Positions 53,715 through 63,253 of a stretch of 64,000 nucleotides of DNA are shown here, piece by piece (the first letter of the stretch is position 1; each line of letters begins with the position of its first letter). The position numbers and the translations under genes were made by a program. This DNA comes from Antarcticimicrobium sediminis (GTDB lineage: Bacteria > Pseudomonadota > Alphaproteobacteria > Rhodobacterales > Rhodobacteraceae). The DNA is taken from the NCBI RefSeq assembly GCF_004348975.1, contig NZ_SMFP01000005.1, forward strand, positions 62,001-126,000, in the 5' to 3' direction. A model generated the notes under the pieces. That model was given only the letters and a program-made list of their open reading frames with translations. It searched no databases and was not told the origin of the DNA.

Positions 53715-55091
53715 TCAGAAAAAGTCGATCGAGACCTGCAACAGCCGCTCGACCTCGGGCACGTCGGCCGCCATGGCAAAGATCGCCAACACGTCCCCCT
53801 CTTCGATCCGCAGCTCTCCGGACGGGCGCAACATCTCGTCGCCCTTGCGGATGGCCCCCACCAGCACCCCTTCGGGGAAATCGATGTCGCGCAGCTTTTT
53901 CCCGGACATCGGCGAGGTGGACAGGACCTCGGCCTCGATCATCTCGGCCTCGGCATCGCCGATGGAATAGACCTGACGCACCCGCCCGTGGCGGATATGG
54001 CGCAGGATCGAGCTCACCGTTGTGGCACGCGGGTTGATATAGGCGTCGATGCCCAGCGGCTCCATCAGGGGCACCAGTGTCGGGTCGTTGATCAGCGCGA
54101 TGGCCAGCGGGCAGCCTTCGGCCTTGGCCCGCACCGCCGACAGCATGTTGGTCTTGTCATCATCTGTCACCGCCAGCATGGCATCGGCGCGCTCGATCCC
54201 GGCCTCTTTCAGCAGGGCCGCATCCAGCCCGTCGCCATGCAGCACGATGGTCCGCTCCAGCTCCTCTGCGGCGCGTTCGGCCTGGGTGCGGTTGCGTTCG
54301 ATCACCTTGGCGCGGGTGCGCGACTTGCGCCGTTCCAGCGCGCGCGCCACCTCCAGCCCGACATTGCCACCGCCGACAATCACCACCCGGTCCTGAGTCT
54401 TTTGCGTTTTGCCAAAGACCTCCATCGTGCGATTCACGTCGTCGGCATGGGCAAAGACATAGCAATTGTCGCCGATAAAAAGCTGATCGTCCGCTTCCGG
54501 GGCAAAAAGCCTGCCCTCGCGGCGGACCCCGACCACGATGGCACGCAGAGTCGAAAACAGATCCGTGAGCTGGCGCAACGGCGTATTCACGATCGGACAA
54601 TTGTCCTCGATCGTGATCCCAAGCAGCTGCGCCCGCCCGTCCATGAAGGTTTCCGTATCAAAGGCCGCCGGGGCCGACAGCCGTTGCATCGCCGCCGCCG
54701 CGACCTCGCGTTCGGGGCTGATGACCACGTCGATCGGCAGGTGGTCCCGGCGATACAGGTCGGAATAGATCGCCGTCAGATAGGATTGCGCCCGCAGCCG
54801 CGCGATCTTGCGCTGGATCGAAAAGACCGAATGCGCCACCTGACAGGTGACCATGTTGACCTCGTCGGAATAGGTCGCCGCGATCAGCATGTCGGCATCC
54901 TTGGCCCCGGCGCGCTCCAGCACATCGGGATAGCTGGCGAACCCCGCGATCCCCTGCACATCAAGCGTATCGGTGGCCCGGCGCACCAGATCGGGGTTGT
55001 TGTCCACGACCGTGACGTCGTTATGTTCGCTCGACAAATGGCGGGCGATCTGCCAGCCGACCTGCCCCGCGCCGCAAATGATGACCTTCAT
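53715..55091 (-). CDS. trkA: Trk potassium regulatory protein TrkA
   Basis: 458 residues, two tandem RCK units. Each has an NAD-binding start (KVIICGAGQVGWQIARHL; RVVIVGGGNVGLEVARAL) and a TrkA_C part (LLGITIEDNCPIVN; MSGKKLRDIDFPEGVLVGAI). It binds NAD(H) and ATP on the cytoplasmic face and gates TrkH. In enteric bacteria trkA and trkH are apart; here they form a two-gene operon next to the ntr genes. Confidence 0.96.
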   Translation of the reverse strand: MKVIICGAGQVGWQIARHLSSEHNDVTVVDNNPDLVRRATDTLDVQGIAGFASYPDVLERAGAKDADMLIAATYSDEVNMVTCQVAHSVFSIQRKIARLRAQSYLTAIYSDLYRRDHLPIDVVISPEREVAAAAMQRLSAPAAFDTETFMDGRAQLLGITIEDNCPIVNTPLRQLTDLFSTLRAIVVGVRREGRLFAPEADDQLFIGDNCYVFAHADDVNRTMEVFGKTQKTQDRVVIVGGGNVGLEVARALERRKSRTRAKVIERNRTQAERAAEELERTIVLHGDGLDAALLKEAGIERADAMLAVTDDDKTNMLSAVRAKAEGCPLAIALINDPTLVPLMEPLGIDAYINPRATTVSSILRHIRHGRVRQVYSIGDAEAEMIEAEVLSTSPMSGKKLRDIDFPEGVLVGAIRKGDEMLRPSGELRIEEGDVLAIFAMAADVPEVERLLQVSIDFF

Positions 55092-55113
55092 CGTCTTTGC
55101 ATCCCTGCCCCCA

Positions 55114-55140
55114 GAGGTGTTTCACCTCGAGTATTTGTCA
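55114..55140 (+). other. Hairpin plus GAGTATTTG element upstream of trkA
   Basis: GAGGTG-TTT-CACCTC (55114-55128) is followed by GAGTATTTGTCAGA. It has the same form as the element 3' of mfd (hairpin, then GAGTATTTTCAGA), but here it lies between the divergent trkA and lipoprotein starts, where no plus-strand gene needs ending. Confidence 0.4.
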
Positions 55141-55218
55141 GAAGTTTTTGCATGACAGATGCTCCGGGACCGGTCAATTCAATTGTACCGCCCCCGGCTC
55201 TGCGCCATCATGTGGCCC

Positions 55219-55686
55219 ATGAAACCGATTGCCCCCCTGATCTGTGTGGCGCTGCTGCTGGCCACCTGCGCGCCGATGTCGCTGTACTACCGTCCCGGTG
55301 TTTCCGTGGCGCGGATGCAGACCGACACCACCCGCTGCGAGGTGCGGGCGCTGAAACAGGCCCCCGTCGCCACCCAGATTCGGCAATACCCGCCCACCTT
55401 TGTCCCCGGTGTGCGGCACTGCAACGCCAAGGGCGAATGCTGGACCCGACCGGGGCATTGGGTCGACGGGGCGATCTATTCGGTCGATGTCAATTCCGGG
55501 CTGCGCGCACGGGTGATGCAGCTGTGCATGAGTGAAAAAGGCTATGATCCGGTCAGCCTGCCGATTTGCCCGGTCGAGGTCCGCAAAGCCACACCGCCGG
55601 GTGTGACCACCGTGCTGCCCCGGTTGAGCAAAAACGCCTGCGTGATCCGCAACCAGGACGGCAGCTGGCAGATCGTGGCGCGCTAG
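55219..55686 (+). CDS. Small lipoprotein of unknown function
   Basis: 155 residues from the ATG giving MKPIAPLICVALLLATCAP; an ATG three codons earlier is also possible. LLLATC is a plausible lipobox, so Cys17 would be lipidated. Four further Cys (TTRCEVRAL, RHCNAKGECW, MQLCMSEKGY, PICPVEV) suggest disulfides in the periplasm. CMSEKGYDPV resembles a motif common in short bacterial lipoproteins of unknown function. It is the only plus-strand gene between the trk and ntr genes. Confidence 0.7.
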   Translation: MKPIAPLICVALLLATCAPMSLYYRPGVSVARMQTDTTRCEVRALKQAPVATQIRQYPPTFVPGVRHCNAKGECWTRPGHWVDGAIYSVDVNSGLRARVMQLCMSEKGYDPVSLPICPVEVRKATPPGVTTVLPRLSKNACVIRNQDGSWQIVAR

Positions 55687-55767
55687 GCGAGACCACGCGT
55701 CCCCCGTAGAGCACCCACCGTCGAGAACCCCCGCGCGGGCAGGTGCGCCGAAGGGGCGGGGTGGCCG

Positions 55768-57171
55768 CTAATCGGTCGGTTCGTCCACCCGCGCCACCCG
55801 GGCGCCCGCCTTGCTTGAAGTGACCACGCCCAGAGATTTCAGTTTGCGATGCAACGCGCTGCGTTCCATGCCCACGAAACTGGCGGTGCGGCTTATATTG
55901 CCGCCAAAGCGGTTGATCTGGGTCAGCAGATATTCCCGCTCGAACGCCTCGCGCGCCTCGCGCAGCGGCAGTGTTGCCAGTGCCCCGGACAGCACGACGC
56001 GCCCGTCATCCGTGGTCTTTTCCTCGTCGTTGGGCAGTTCGCGCGGTTCGATCGGCCCGGTTCCCTCGCCCAGAATCAACACCCGTTCGATCAAGTTCTT
56101 GAGCTGGCGCACATTGCCCGGCCAGACCAAGGTCTGCATCAACGCCACCGCCTCGTCGGAAAGCTCGCGGCGTGGCAAGCCCTGCGTCGCATGGCAGGTT
56201 TCAATGAAATACTCGGCCAGAACCGGAATATCCTCGCGCCGCTCTTCCAGAGACGGCACCTCGATCGGCACCACGTTCAGCCGGTGATACAGTTCTTGGC
56301 GAAAGCGGCCCTCGTTGATTTCATGCTCCAGATTCCGGTTGGTGCTGGAGATCACCCGCAGATCGACCCGAACCTTGTCGGCCCCACCGACCCGCTGGAA
56401 CTGTTGATCGACCAGAACCCGCAGGATCTTCGATTGCGTGCCCTGCGGCATGTCCGCCACCTCGTCAAAGAAGATCACGCCACCATGCGCCTCTTCCAGC
56501 AGGCCCGGTTCGACCCCCCGCTCCGCAGTCTCGCGCCCGAACAAGACCTCTTCCATCCGCTCGGGTGCGATCGACGCGCAATTGACGCTGACAAACGGCG
56601 CCCCGGCCCGATTTGAATTGGCGTGAATATAGCGCGCCGCGACCTCCTTGCCCGAACCGGCGGGGCCGCTCAGCATCACCCGCCCGTTTGACTTGGTCAC
56701 TTTCTCAAGCTGGCCTTGCAACGCACGGAAGGCGGCGCTTTGCCCGATCATCTCGGCGTTGCTTACCTCGCGGCGTTTGAGCGTGCTGTTCTCGCTACGC
56801 AGGCGCGAGGCCTCCATCGCGCGGCGGATCACCACCATCAACTGGTCAATATTAAAGGGCTTTTCGATGAAATCATACGCGCCCTGCTTGATCGCCGCCA
56901 CCGCGATCTCGATATTGCCGTGGCCGGAAATGATCACCACGGGCACGTCCGGGTTGTCGCGCTTGACGGTCTTGAGAATGTCGATCCCGTCCATCCGGCT
57001 GTCCTTGAGCCAGATATCAAGGATCAACAGCGCCGGGGCCTCGGCATTGATCGCAGCCATGCATTCGTCAGAATTCCCGGCCCGCCGGGTGACGAACCCC
57101 TCGTCCTCAAGAATGTCGGAAATCAGTTCCCGAATATCACGTTCATCATCAACAATCAGAATATCACTCAT
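55768..57171 (-). CDS. ntrX: Response regulator NtrX
   Basis: 467 residues: receiver domain with phospho-Asp D52 (LILDIWLKDSRMDG), AAA+ domain with GPAGSGKEVAARYIH (Walker A) and FFDEVADMP (Walker B), and a Fis-type HTH (NISRTASFVGMERSALHRKL). Between LFG (residues 210-212) and the Walker B strand the usual GAFTGA loop for sigma-54 contact is absent; the segment reads RETAERGVEPG. It should therefore not remodel sigma-54 polymerase in the classical way. NtrX acts with NtrY in nitrogen and redox/envelope control. Confidence 0.94.
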   Translation of the reverse strand: MSDILIVDDERDIRELISDILEDEGFVTRRAGNSDECMAAINAEAPALLILDIWLKDSRMDGIDILKTVKRDNPDVPVVIISGHGNIEIAVAAIKQGAYDFIEKPFNIDQLMVVIRRAMEASRLRSENSTLKRREVSNAEMIGQSAAFRALQGQLEKVTKSNGRVMLSGPAGSGKEVAARYIHANSNRAGAPFVSVNCASIAPERMEEVLFGRETAERGVEPGLLEEAHGGVIFFDEVADMPQGTQSKILRVLVDQQFQRVGGADKVRVDLRVISSTNRNLEHEINEGRFRQELYHRLNVVPIEVPSLEERREDIPVLAEYFIETCHATQGLPRRELSDEAVALMQTLVWPGNVRQLKNLIERVLILGEGTGPIEPRELPNDEEKTTDDGRVVLSGALATLPLREAREAFEREYLLTQINRFGGNISRTASFVGMERSALHRKLKSLGVVTSSKAGARVARVDEPTD

Positions 57172-59465
57172 GTCAAACCTGCTATAAAGTTACTCTTTTT
57201 CCTCTTTGGCGGGCGATTTTTCGGGGACGCGGCCCCGGCGGCAGAGGCGGAAACGGGCAGACGGATCACCGCCATGGCGCCGAAATGCTCCTGCCCCTCA
57301 AACAGCGGTGCGTCCTGCAAGCTCAGGCTACCGCCATGTTCCTCGATGATCTTCTTGACGATGGGCAGGCCCAGCCCGGTGCCCTCGTCACGGGTGGTCA
57401 CGTAGGGTTCGAACAAACGCGCCCGATCCTCTGGCAAACCGATGCCATTATCGGCGATGGTGATCGTGCAGCCCTCGGGTGTCTGGCTCAGATTCACGCG
57501 GATTTCCGGCGCGAACCCTTCCGGCGCGCCGCGCCGTTTCAGGCTTTCGATCGCCTCGCCGGCATTCTTGATCAGGTTGGTCAACGCCTGCGACAGCATG
57601 GTGGCATCCACCTCGGCCATGGCCGGGACATCGGGCAGATCGGCGTTGATCGCCACATCCGGTTGCCCGGTCTGCTGCAACAACACGGCGTCGCGCACGA
57701 TCTTGACCACGTCTTCGGTGGTGCGGTCCGGTTCGGGCATCCGGGCGAACTTGGAAAATTCGTCGACGATACGGCGCAGGTCGTTGGTCTGGCGCACGAT
57801 CACATCGGTCATCGCTTCCAACTGGTCGCTCTCTTCCTCGCCCAGACGCGGCGCGAATTTGCGTTTGATCCGCTCGGCGCTAAGCTGGATCGGGGTGAGC
57901 GGGTTCTTGATCTCATGGGCGATGCGGCGCGCCACGTCGCCCCAGGCCGCGGTACGCTGCGCGCTGACCAGATCGGTCACGTCGTCAAACGCCACCACAT
58001 AGCCCTCCAACCCACCATCCGCGTTGGTCCGCGTCGCCATCCGCACCAGCAGATGTTCCAGCCGGCCCTGCCGCGTGACCTTGACCTCGCCCTGAGCGAT
58101 TCCGCTCGGTGCCACCGTGACGCTCTCGAACAGCGCCCCGAACTCTGGCACCGCAACCTCCAGCGCCAGGGTGGCTTCGCCCCCTGACCAGCCCAGCAAC
58201 CGCTCGGCCGAGCGGTTGATGAAGGTGACACGCCCCTCGGGATCAAGCCCGACCACACCGGAGGTCACCGAGCTGAGCACCGAATCGAACAGCCGCCGCC
58301 GGGCTTCGATCTGGCGGGTGTTGTCCAGCAACGACTCGCGCTGGCCTTTGAGCTGGCGGATCATCTGGTTGAAATAGCGGCCCAGCATGGCAATCTCGTC
58401 GTCGCCCTCTTCCTCGACCACATGCACGTCCAGATCGCCGGTGCCCACCCGTTGCGCCGCTGTGGTCAGCCGACCAACCGGACGCGACAACCGTTCCGCG
58501 AACCACAGCCCCAGCCAGACCGCCGCCAGGATAAGGATCACGGAAAAGCCCACGTAGAGCAGGCCGAATTCAAACAACACCCTGCCCCTCTCGCGCTCCA
58601 ATTGCTGATACAGCACGACGGTTTCCTTGGTGTCATCGAGAAGATTCAGGATCTTGCCATCGACCTGACGGCTGACGAAAAGGAATCTGTCGACAAAGCT
58701 GTCCAGCCGCACCAAGGCGCGGAATTCGTTGTTGTCCCAATCTTGAATGATCGCCATGCCGGTCTTGGTGGCCTCGGCGATCTGATCTGCGCTTGGGCGT
58801 TCAAAATCGAACAGATAAGACCGCTCGCCACGCGCCCGGATCTCTCCGGTGCCGTCGATCACATAGGCCTCGCGCAGCCCGCGCTGAATCTGGCTTTGCC
58901 CCTGTGCCAGCATCTGGCGCAGTTCGGCATCGTTGATGAAAAAGACGACCCTGCGCCCATTGTCCAGAAACCGAGCCAGCGCGCGGGCGTCCTCGGCCAG
59001 CCCCTCGCGGTGTTCCGCCTCATAGGCTTCGGCCGCCGAAAGCGAGCTGCCGACCACCTGACGCACCCGGTCCGAGAACCAGCCTTCAAGTCCGATGTTC
59101 ACCGTCAGAACAGCGAAAACCGCCACGATGACCGTGGGCATCAGCGCCAGAAAGGTAAACACGCCGATCAGCCGCAAATGCAGGCGGGATCCCGCCGATT
59201 TGGCCCGGCGCGCAACGATCAGGCGGCCAAGTTGGCCCAGCACCAGCGCCGCAACCAACAGCACATAGACCAGATCGGCCAACAGGATAAAACGCAGCCC
59301 CGGAGCGCTGGACCCCAGATTGAACGGGCCCAGTACCATGAAGGTGGCAAACGCCAGCGCGGGGCCCAGCAGCACCAGCCCCAAAGCGCCAACGTTGCGC
59401 GCACGCCGGGTCCGCCGCCACCTGTTCAGCGTCGCAAACAACCCGTTTTGTGACCGGCTTGACAC
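57168..59465 (-). CDS. ntrY: Membrane sensor histidine kinase NtrY
   Basis: 765 residues from a GTG preceded by AGGG at 6 bases. Four N-terminal membrane segments flank a periplasmic region of about 180 residues. Then come a HAMP linker (RPVGRLTTAAQRVGTGDLDV), a PAS domain (LFDSVLSSVTSGVVGLDPEG), the phospho-His ([20 protein letters not shown]) and the ATPase (LIKNAGEA N box, ADNGIGLPEDRA, DEGTGLGLPI). It overlaps ntrX by ATGA. The signal sensed is unresolved; redox and envelope cues are reported in related bacteria. Confidence 0.95.
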   Translation of the reverse strand: MSSRSQNGLFATLNRWRRTRRARNVGALGLVLLGPALAFATFMVLGPFNLGSSAPGLRFILLADLVYVLLVAALVLGQLGRLIVARRAKSAGSRLHLRLIGVFTFLALMPTVIVAVFAVLTVNIGLEGWFSDRVRQVVGSSLSAAEAYEAEHREGLAEDARALARFLDNGRRVVFFINDAELRQMLAQGQSQIQRGLREAYVIDGTGEIRARGERSYLFDFERPSADQIAEATKTGMAIIQDWDNNEFRALVRLDSFVDRFLFVSRQVDGKILNLLDDTKETVVLYQQLERERGRVLFEFGLLYVGFSVILILAAVWLGLWFAERLSRPVGRLTTAAQRVGTGDLDVHVVEEEGDDEIAMLGRYFNQMIRQLKGQRESLLDNTRQIEARRRLFDSVLSSVTSGVVGLDPEGRVTFINRSAERLLGWSGGEATLALEVAVPEFGALFESVTVAPSGIAQGEVKVTRQGRLEHLLVRMATRTNADGGLEGYVVAFDDVTDLVSAQRTAAWGDVARRIAHEIKNPLTPIQLSAERIKRKFAPRLGEEESDQLEAMTDVIVRQTNDLRRIVDEFSKFARMPEPDRTTEDVVKIVRDAVLLQQTGQPDVAINADLPDVPAMAEVDATMLSQALTNLIKNAGEAIESLKRRGAPEGFAPEIRVNLSQTPEGCTITIADNGIGLPEDRARLFEPYVTTRDEGTGLGLPIVKKIIEEHGGSLSLQDAPLFEGQEHFGAMAVIRLPVSASAAGAASPKNRPPKRKKSNFIAGLT

Positions 59466-59575
59466 CTGCCGCCCTCATCAATGTGTGCCGCATACGCAGC
59501 TGACCGCCAAATCCTGTGGTCTATCCCAGCCTCAGATCAGAACTGACGCCGGACTGCCACGGTTCTGTGACGTAT

Positions 59576-60949
59576 TTACATCAACTTGCGGCGCCGTGTC
59601 ACCTGAATATCGAGGTCCGTGATCTTCTTGCGCAAAGTATTCCGGTTGATCCCGAGCAAATCGGCGCATTTCGCCTGATTTCCACCGGTGGCATCCAGCG
59701 CGATTTCGATCAGCGGCTGTTCGACCTCGCGCAGGATCCGGGCATAAAGGCCGGGCGGTGGCAGCATATCGCCATGCAGGTCGAAATAGCGCCGCAGATG
59801 GCGCGCCACCGAGGCGTTCAGCTTTTCCGAACCTCCATTGTCCAGCACCGGCTCCATCTCGGGCTGACGCCCCAGCACTGCTTCCACCTCGGAGCGGGTG
59901 ATCTCCTCGGCGCGCCCGGTCAGCACCAGACGCCGCACCGCGTTTTCCAGCTGACGCACGTTGCCGGGCCAGGAATAGGCCCGCACCAAGGCTTCGGCCT
60001 CCTCGCTCAACCGTCGGACCGGGGCACCGTCCCGCTCGGCCCGGTTAAGGAAATGTTCGACCATCAAGGGGATGTCATCGACCCGTTCGCGCAGCGCCGG
60101 CACATGGATATTGGTGCCGCTCAAGCGATAATACAGATCCTGACGCAGCCGCCCCTCTTCCATGGCCGTGGTCAGATTGCCCTGACTGGTGGCCATGAAG
60201 CGCGGCACATGATCGCCGGGCGCATCCATCATCCGCACGATTCGGGCCTGAATTTCGTCCTCCAGATCGCCGATCTCGTCGATCAGCAGCGTACCGCCCT
60301 TGACCCGCGCCAGCACCCGCGCCGGCCCTTCCAGTTCCTGAAGGTCAGCGCCCGAAACGGTGATGAACGGCAATGTGCGCCGGTCCGAGAAATCATGGAT
60401 CGCGCGCGCGATCAGTGATTTTCCGGTGCCGCTTTCGCCGGTGATCAGCACCGGCAGATCGGTGTTCATCACCCGCGCCACCAACCGATACAGCGCCTGC
60501 ATCGCCGGTGTGCGTCCGACCAGCGGCAGTTCGTCCGGGCGATCAACACCCGCTTCCCCGTCCGTGTCCTGGGTGGGGGCGCGGCGCTTTTGTTCCAGCG
60601 CGCGGGCGGTCCGTTTCATCAGGTCCGGCAGATCAAAGGGTTTCGGCAGATAATCATAGGCCTCGGCCTCGGCCGCCTGAATCGCGGTCATGATCGTGTT
60701 TTGCGCCGAAATCACGATCACCGGCAGCCCGGGGCGATCCTGTGCGATCTTGGGCAGCATCTCCAACCCGTTGCCGTCGGGCATGACCACATCAGAAATC
60801 ACCACGTCGCCCTTGCCCTCGGCCACCCAGCGCATCAGCGTGGTCAGCGAACTGGTCGCGTGAACTTTGCACCCGGCGCGGGTCAGCGCCTGGGTCAGAA
60901 CTGTTCGGATCGTGCGGTCGTCATCTGCAACCAGAACTGTACCGTCCAT
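59576..60949 (-). CDS. ntrC: Nitrogen regulator NtrC (sigma-54-independent type)
   Basis: 457 residues: receiver domain (D53 in [13 protein letters not shown]), AAA+ domain ([33 protein letters not shown]) and C-terminal Fis HTH ([19 protein letters not shown]). Residues 201-219 join the first strand directly to Walker B ([25 protein letters not shown]), so about 20 residues including GAFTGA are missing. Rhodobacter capsulatus NtrC has the same loss and works with sigma-70 polymerase, so this is probably a lineage trait. It overlaps ntrB by one base pair of start/stop. Likely targets in the window include urease. Confidence 0.96.
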   Translation of the reverse strand: MDGTVLVADDDRTIRTVLTQALTRAGCKVHATSSLTTLMRWVAEGKGDVVISDVVMPDGNGLEMLPKIAQDRPGLPVIVISAQNTIMTAIQAAEAEAYDYLPKPFDLPDLMKRTARALEQKRRAPTQDTDGEAGVDRPDELPLVGRTPAMQALYRLVARVMNTDLPVLITGESGTGKSLIARAIHDFSDRRTLPFITVSGADLQELEGPARVLARVKGGTLLIDEIGDLEDEIQARIVRMMDAPGDHVPRFMATSQGNLTTAMEEGRLRQDLYYRLSGTNIHVPALRERVDDIPLMVEHFLNRAERDGAPVRRLSEEAEALVRAYSWPGNVRQLENAVRRLVLTGRAEEITRSEVEAVLGRQPEMEPVLDNGGSEKLNASVARHLRRYFDLHGDMLPPPGLYARILREVEQPLIEIALDATGGNQAKCADLLGINRNTLRKKITDLDIQVTRRRKLM

Positions 60950-62031
60950 CAGTTGTTCTCCTTACTTTCATGGTCCTTCGGCACCCGTGGCAGCGACAGG
61001 CGGAATACCGTGCGGCCCGGAGCCGAGGTGACCGAAATCCACCCCCCGTGGTCCGAGATGATCTTGCTGACCAGCGCCAGCCCCAGCCCCGTACCGTTTT
61101 CATGTCCGGACACGAACGGGTCGAAAATGTCACCTTTGATATTCTCGGGCAGGCCCGGACCATCATCGATGATCTCGACCTGCAGCGGCAGCGACTGGCC
61201 CGAGCCATCACTGCGCCGCAACCGGAACGAATGCTCGAAATAGGTGTGCAGCCTTATGGTTCCGCCTTTTGAATCAGCGGCTTCCGAAGCGTTCTTGAGA
61301 AGATTCAGCACCACCTGCAGCAACTGATCCGGATCTCCCCAAGCAAGTGGCAGCGAGGGGTCATAATCCTCGATGATCTTCATGTGGGCGCCAAACCCCA
61401 GCAACGCAGAGCGCCGCGCCCGGTCCAGCACATCATGGATGTTCACCGGCTTCTTGTCTGGCTCGCAGAGATTGCCAAACTGCTCGACCTGTCCAAGCAG
61501 CTTCACGATGCGGCGGCTTTCTTCCACGATCAGGTCTGTCAGCTCCAGATCTTGCTGGCTAAGACTCATGCTCAAAAGCTGTGCCGCCCCGGTGATCCCG
61601 GCCAGCGGGTTCTTGATCTCATGCGCCAGCATCTCGGCCATGCCGATGGCCGATTGCGCCGCCGATTTCACCGAATGGTTCTGGGTCATGCGGCCCGCCA
61701 GTTCGCGCGGCGAGATCATCATGATCATCTGTCCAGGATGCCCCGACAGCGGTGCGATATGCAACGCGCATTGCAACGGTGCGCGGCTGCCGGTGCCCAC
61801 GTCGATATCGTTGACAAACAGCGGCGTGCCCTTTGTGCGCGCCCGTTCAAAGGCGTCCTCGATCTGCGCGCCGATGGTAATCTGCTCCCAGACCGGCATG
61901 CCGGCGACCGATTTGCTCGACGCGTTGAGAAACCCCTCGCCCGCAGCGTTCACATCCAAAATGAGGTTGTTCTCGTCGATCAGGATGGCGGGAACGGGCA
62001 GCGAGGCCCAGATGGTCTGGTCCGTGGTCAT
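60949..62031 (-). CDS. ntrB: Nitrogen sensor kinase NtrB
   Basis: 360 residues, soluble. A PAS domain ([20 protein letters not shown]) precedes phospho-His in [19 protein letters not shown] and the ATPase motifs [36 protein letters not shown]. In known systems PII protein controls its kinase/phosphatase balance according to nitrogen supply. It overlaps dusB by four bases (ATGA) and ntrC at its stop. Confidence 0.96.
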   Translation of the reverse strand: MTTDQTIWASLPVPAILIDENNLILDVNAAGEGFLNASSKSVAGMPVWEQITIGAQIEDAFERARTKGTPLFVNDIDVGTGSRAPLQCALHIAPLSGHPGQMIMMISPRELAGRMTQNHSVKSAAQSAIGMAEMLAHEIKNPLAGITGAAQLLSMSLSQQDLELTDLIVEESRRIVKLLGQVEQFGNLCEPDKKPVNIHDVLDRARRSALLGFGAHMKIIEDYDPSLPLAWGDPDQLLQVVLNLLKNASEAADSKGGTIRLHTYFEHSFRLRRSDGSGQSLPLQVEIIDDGPGLPENIKGDIFDPFVSGHENGTGLGLALVSKIISDHGGWISVTSAPGRTVFRLSLPRVPKDHESKENN

Positions 62032-63056
62032 GCTGCCACCTGTCCGTTGTTACGTGTGTCTGTGTCCTGATCGGGGGAGGCCCCGGTCAGCGCTTCGGGC
62101 AACAGCCCCAGCACCGCATCGGGATCGCGCGTGGTCAGCACGGCGCGGCGCAGGCTTTGAACAGTCCCGGCCTCGTCCATGTACCAGCCCAAATGCTTGC
62201 GCGCGACGCGCAGGCCAAGGTCACGACCGTAAAAGCCCAGCATCGCCTCGTAATGGCCCGCGACCATATCGGCCAAAGCCGCGCCTTGCGGCACCCTTGG
62301 TGCGGGCGCGCCCCAGATCTCATGGGCGATCTGCGCCAACAGCCAGGGCTTGCCCTGCACACCCCGGCCCAGCATCACGCCATCGGCCCCCGACTGCGCC
62401 AGCGCCTGCCGCGCGTCCTCGGGGCCGCAAATATCGCCATTGGCCAGAACCGGAATGGCGACGGCCTGCTTGACCGAGGCGATCGCCGACCAATCAGAGC
62501 TGCCACGATAGAACTGACAGCGGGTGCGGCCGTGGATGGTGATCACGGCGATTCCCGCTGCCTCGGCGCGCCGGGCCAGTTCCGGCGCATTGCGCAGATC
62601 GTCGTCCCAGCCCAACCGGGTCTTGAGCGTGACCGGCAGATCGACCGCGCCGACCACGGCCTCGATCAACGTCAGCGCATGGTCGAGATCTTTCATCAAG
62701 GCCGAGCCACTGGCCCCTGCCCCGCTGGCGCTTGTCACCTTCTTGGCCGGACAGCCCATGTTGATGTCAATCAGCGCGGCGCCCCGGTCGGCCACCTGAC
62801 GCGCCGCTTCGGCCATCCAATGCGCCTCGCGCCCGGCAAGTTGTACGGCGGTGTTTTCCACATCCATGCCCAGTTCGGCGCGTTCGCGCACGCCGGGCTT
62901 GGATTGCACCATCTCCTGGCTCGCGACCATCTCGCTCACCACCAGCCCGGCACCAAAGCGGCGCACCAGATCGCGAAACGGTCGATCCGTGATTCCGGCC
63001 ATCGGGGCCAAGGCCACCGGGGGCGTAAGGGTTTGTGTTTTCAGGCGAACGGTCAC
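62028..63056 (-). CDS. dusB: tRNA-dihydrouridine synthase B (NifR3)
   Basis: 342 residues. The FMN barrel begins VALAPMAGITDRPFRDLVRRFG. It is followed by the catalytic Cys in DINMGCPAKKVTSASGAG and IHGRTRCQFYRGSSDW, ANGDICGPEDA and the phosphate site VMLGRGVQGKPWLL. It reduces uridines in tRNA D-loops. As first gene of the ntr operon it carries the old name nifR3, the order known from Rhodobacter and Azospirillum relatives. Confidence 0.95.
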   Translation of the reverse strand: MTVRLKTQTLTPPVALAPMAGITDRPFRDLVRRFGAGLVVSEMVASQEMVQSKPGVRERAELGMDVENTAVQLAGREAHWMAEAARQVADRGAALIDINMGCPAKKVTSASGAGASGSALMKDLDHALTLIEAVVGAVDLPVTLKTRLGWDDDLRNAPELARRAEAAGIAVITIHGRTRCQFYRGSSDWSAIASVKQAVAIPVLANGDICGPEDARQALAQSGADGVMLGRGVQGKPWLLAQIAHEIWGAPAPRVPQGAALADMVAGHYEAMLGFYGRDLGLRVARKHLGWYMDEAGTVQSLRRAVLTTRDPDAVLGLLPEALTGASPDQDTDTRNNGQVAA

Positions 63057-63161
63057 ATGCCCAATCCTTGTGCAGTTACCGCCTATCTAGGGAAGTCGCG
63101 ACAAGTTAACAATCAGTTCGGCGACTTCAAAGCCCAACAAATTGTCACATGCCTAATATTT

Positions 63162-63184
63162 AATCACCTACCTGCGGGGTGATT
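63162..63184. promoter_or_regulatory. Inverted repeat between dusB and ispDF
   Basis: AATCACC and GGTGATT are separated by nine bases in the 197-base gap between two divergent starts. The flanking stretch (63100-63170) is A+T-rich and should hold both promoters. The dyad could be an operator or a small hairpin in the ispDF leader; no consensus is matched. Confidence 0.3.
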
Positions 63185-63253
63185 GCCTCGCCCCGCGTCA
63201 CCGCCTAAATAGGGCGGCGCAGCCCGGCGGGCGGCGAAATTCGGAGCCATCGG

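Noticed and set aside
60293-60349. Frameshift or assembly error as cause of the missing GAFTGA in ntrC
   Set aside because: The frame is continuous, flanking motifs are in register and the same loss is known in Rhodobacter NtrC.
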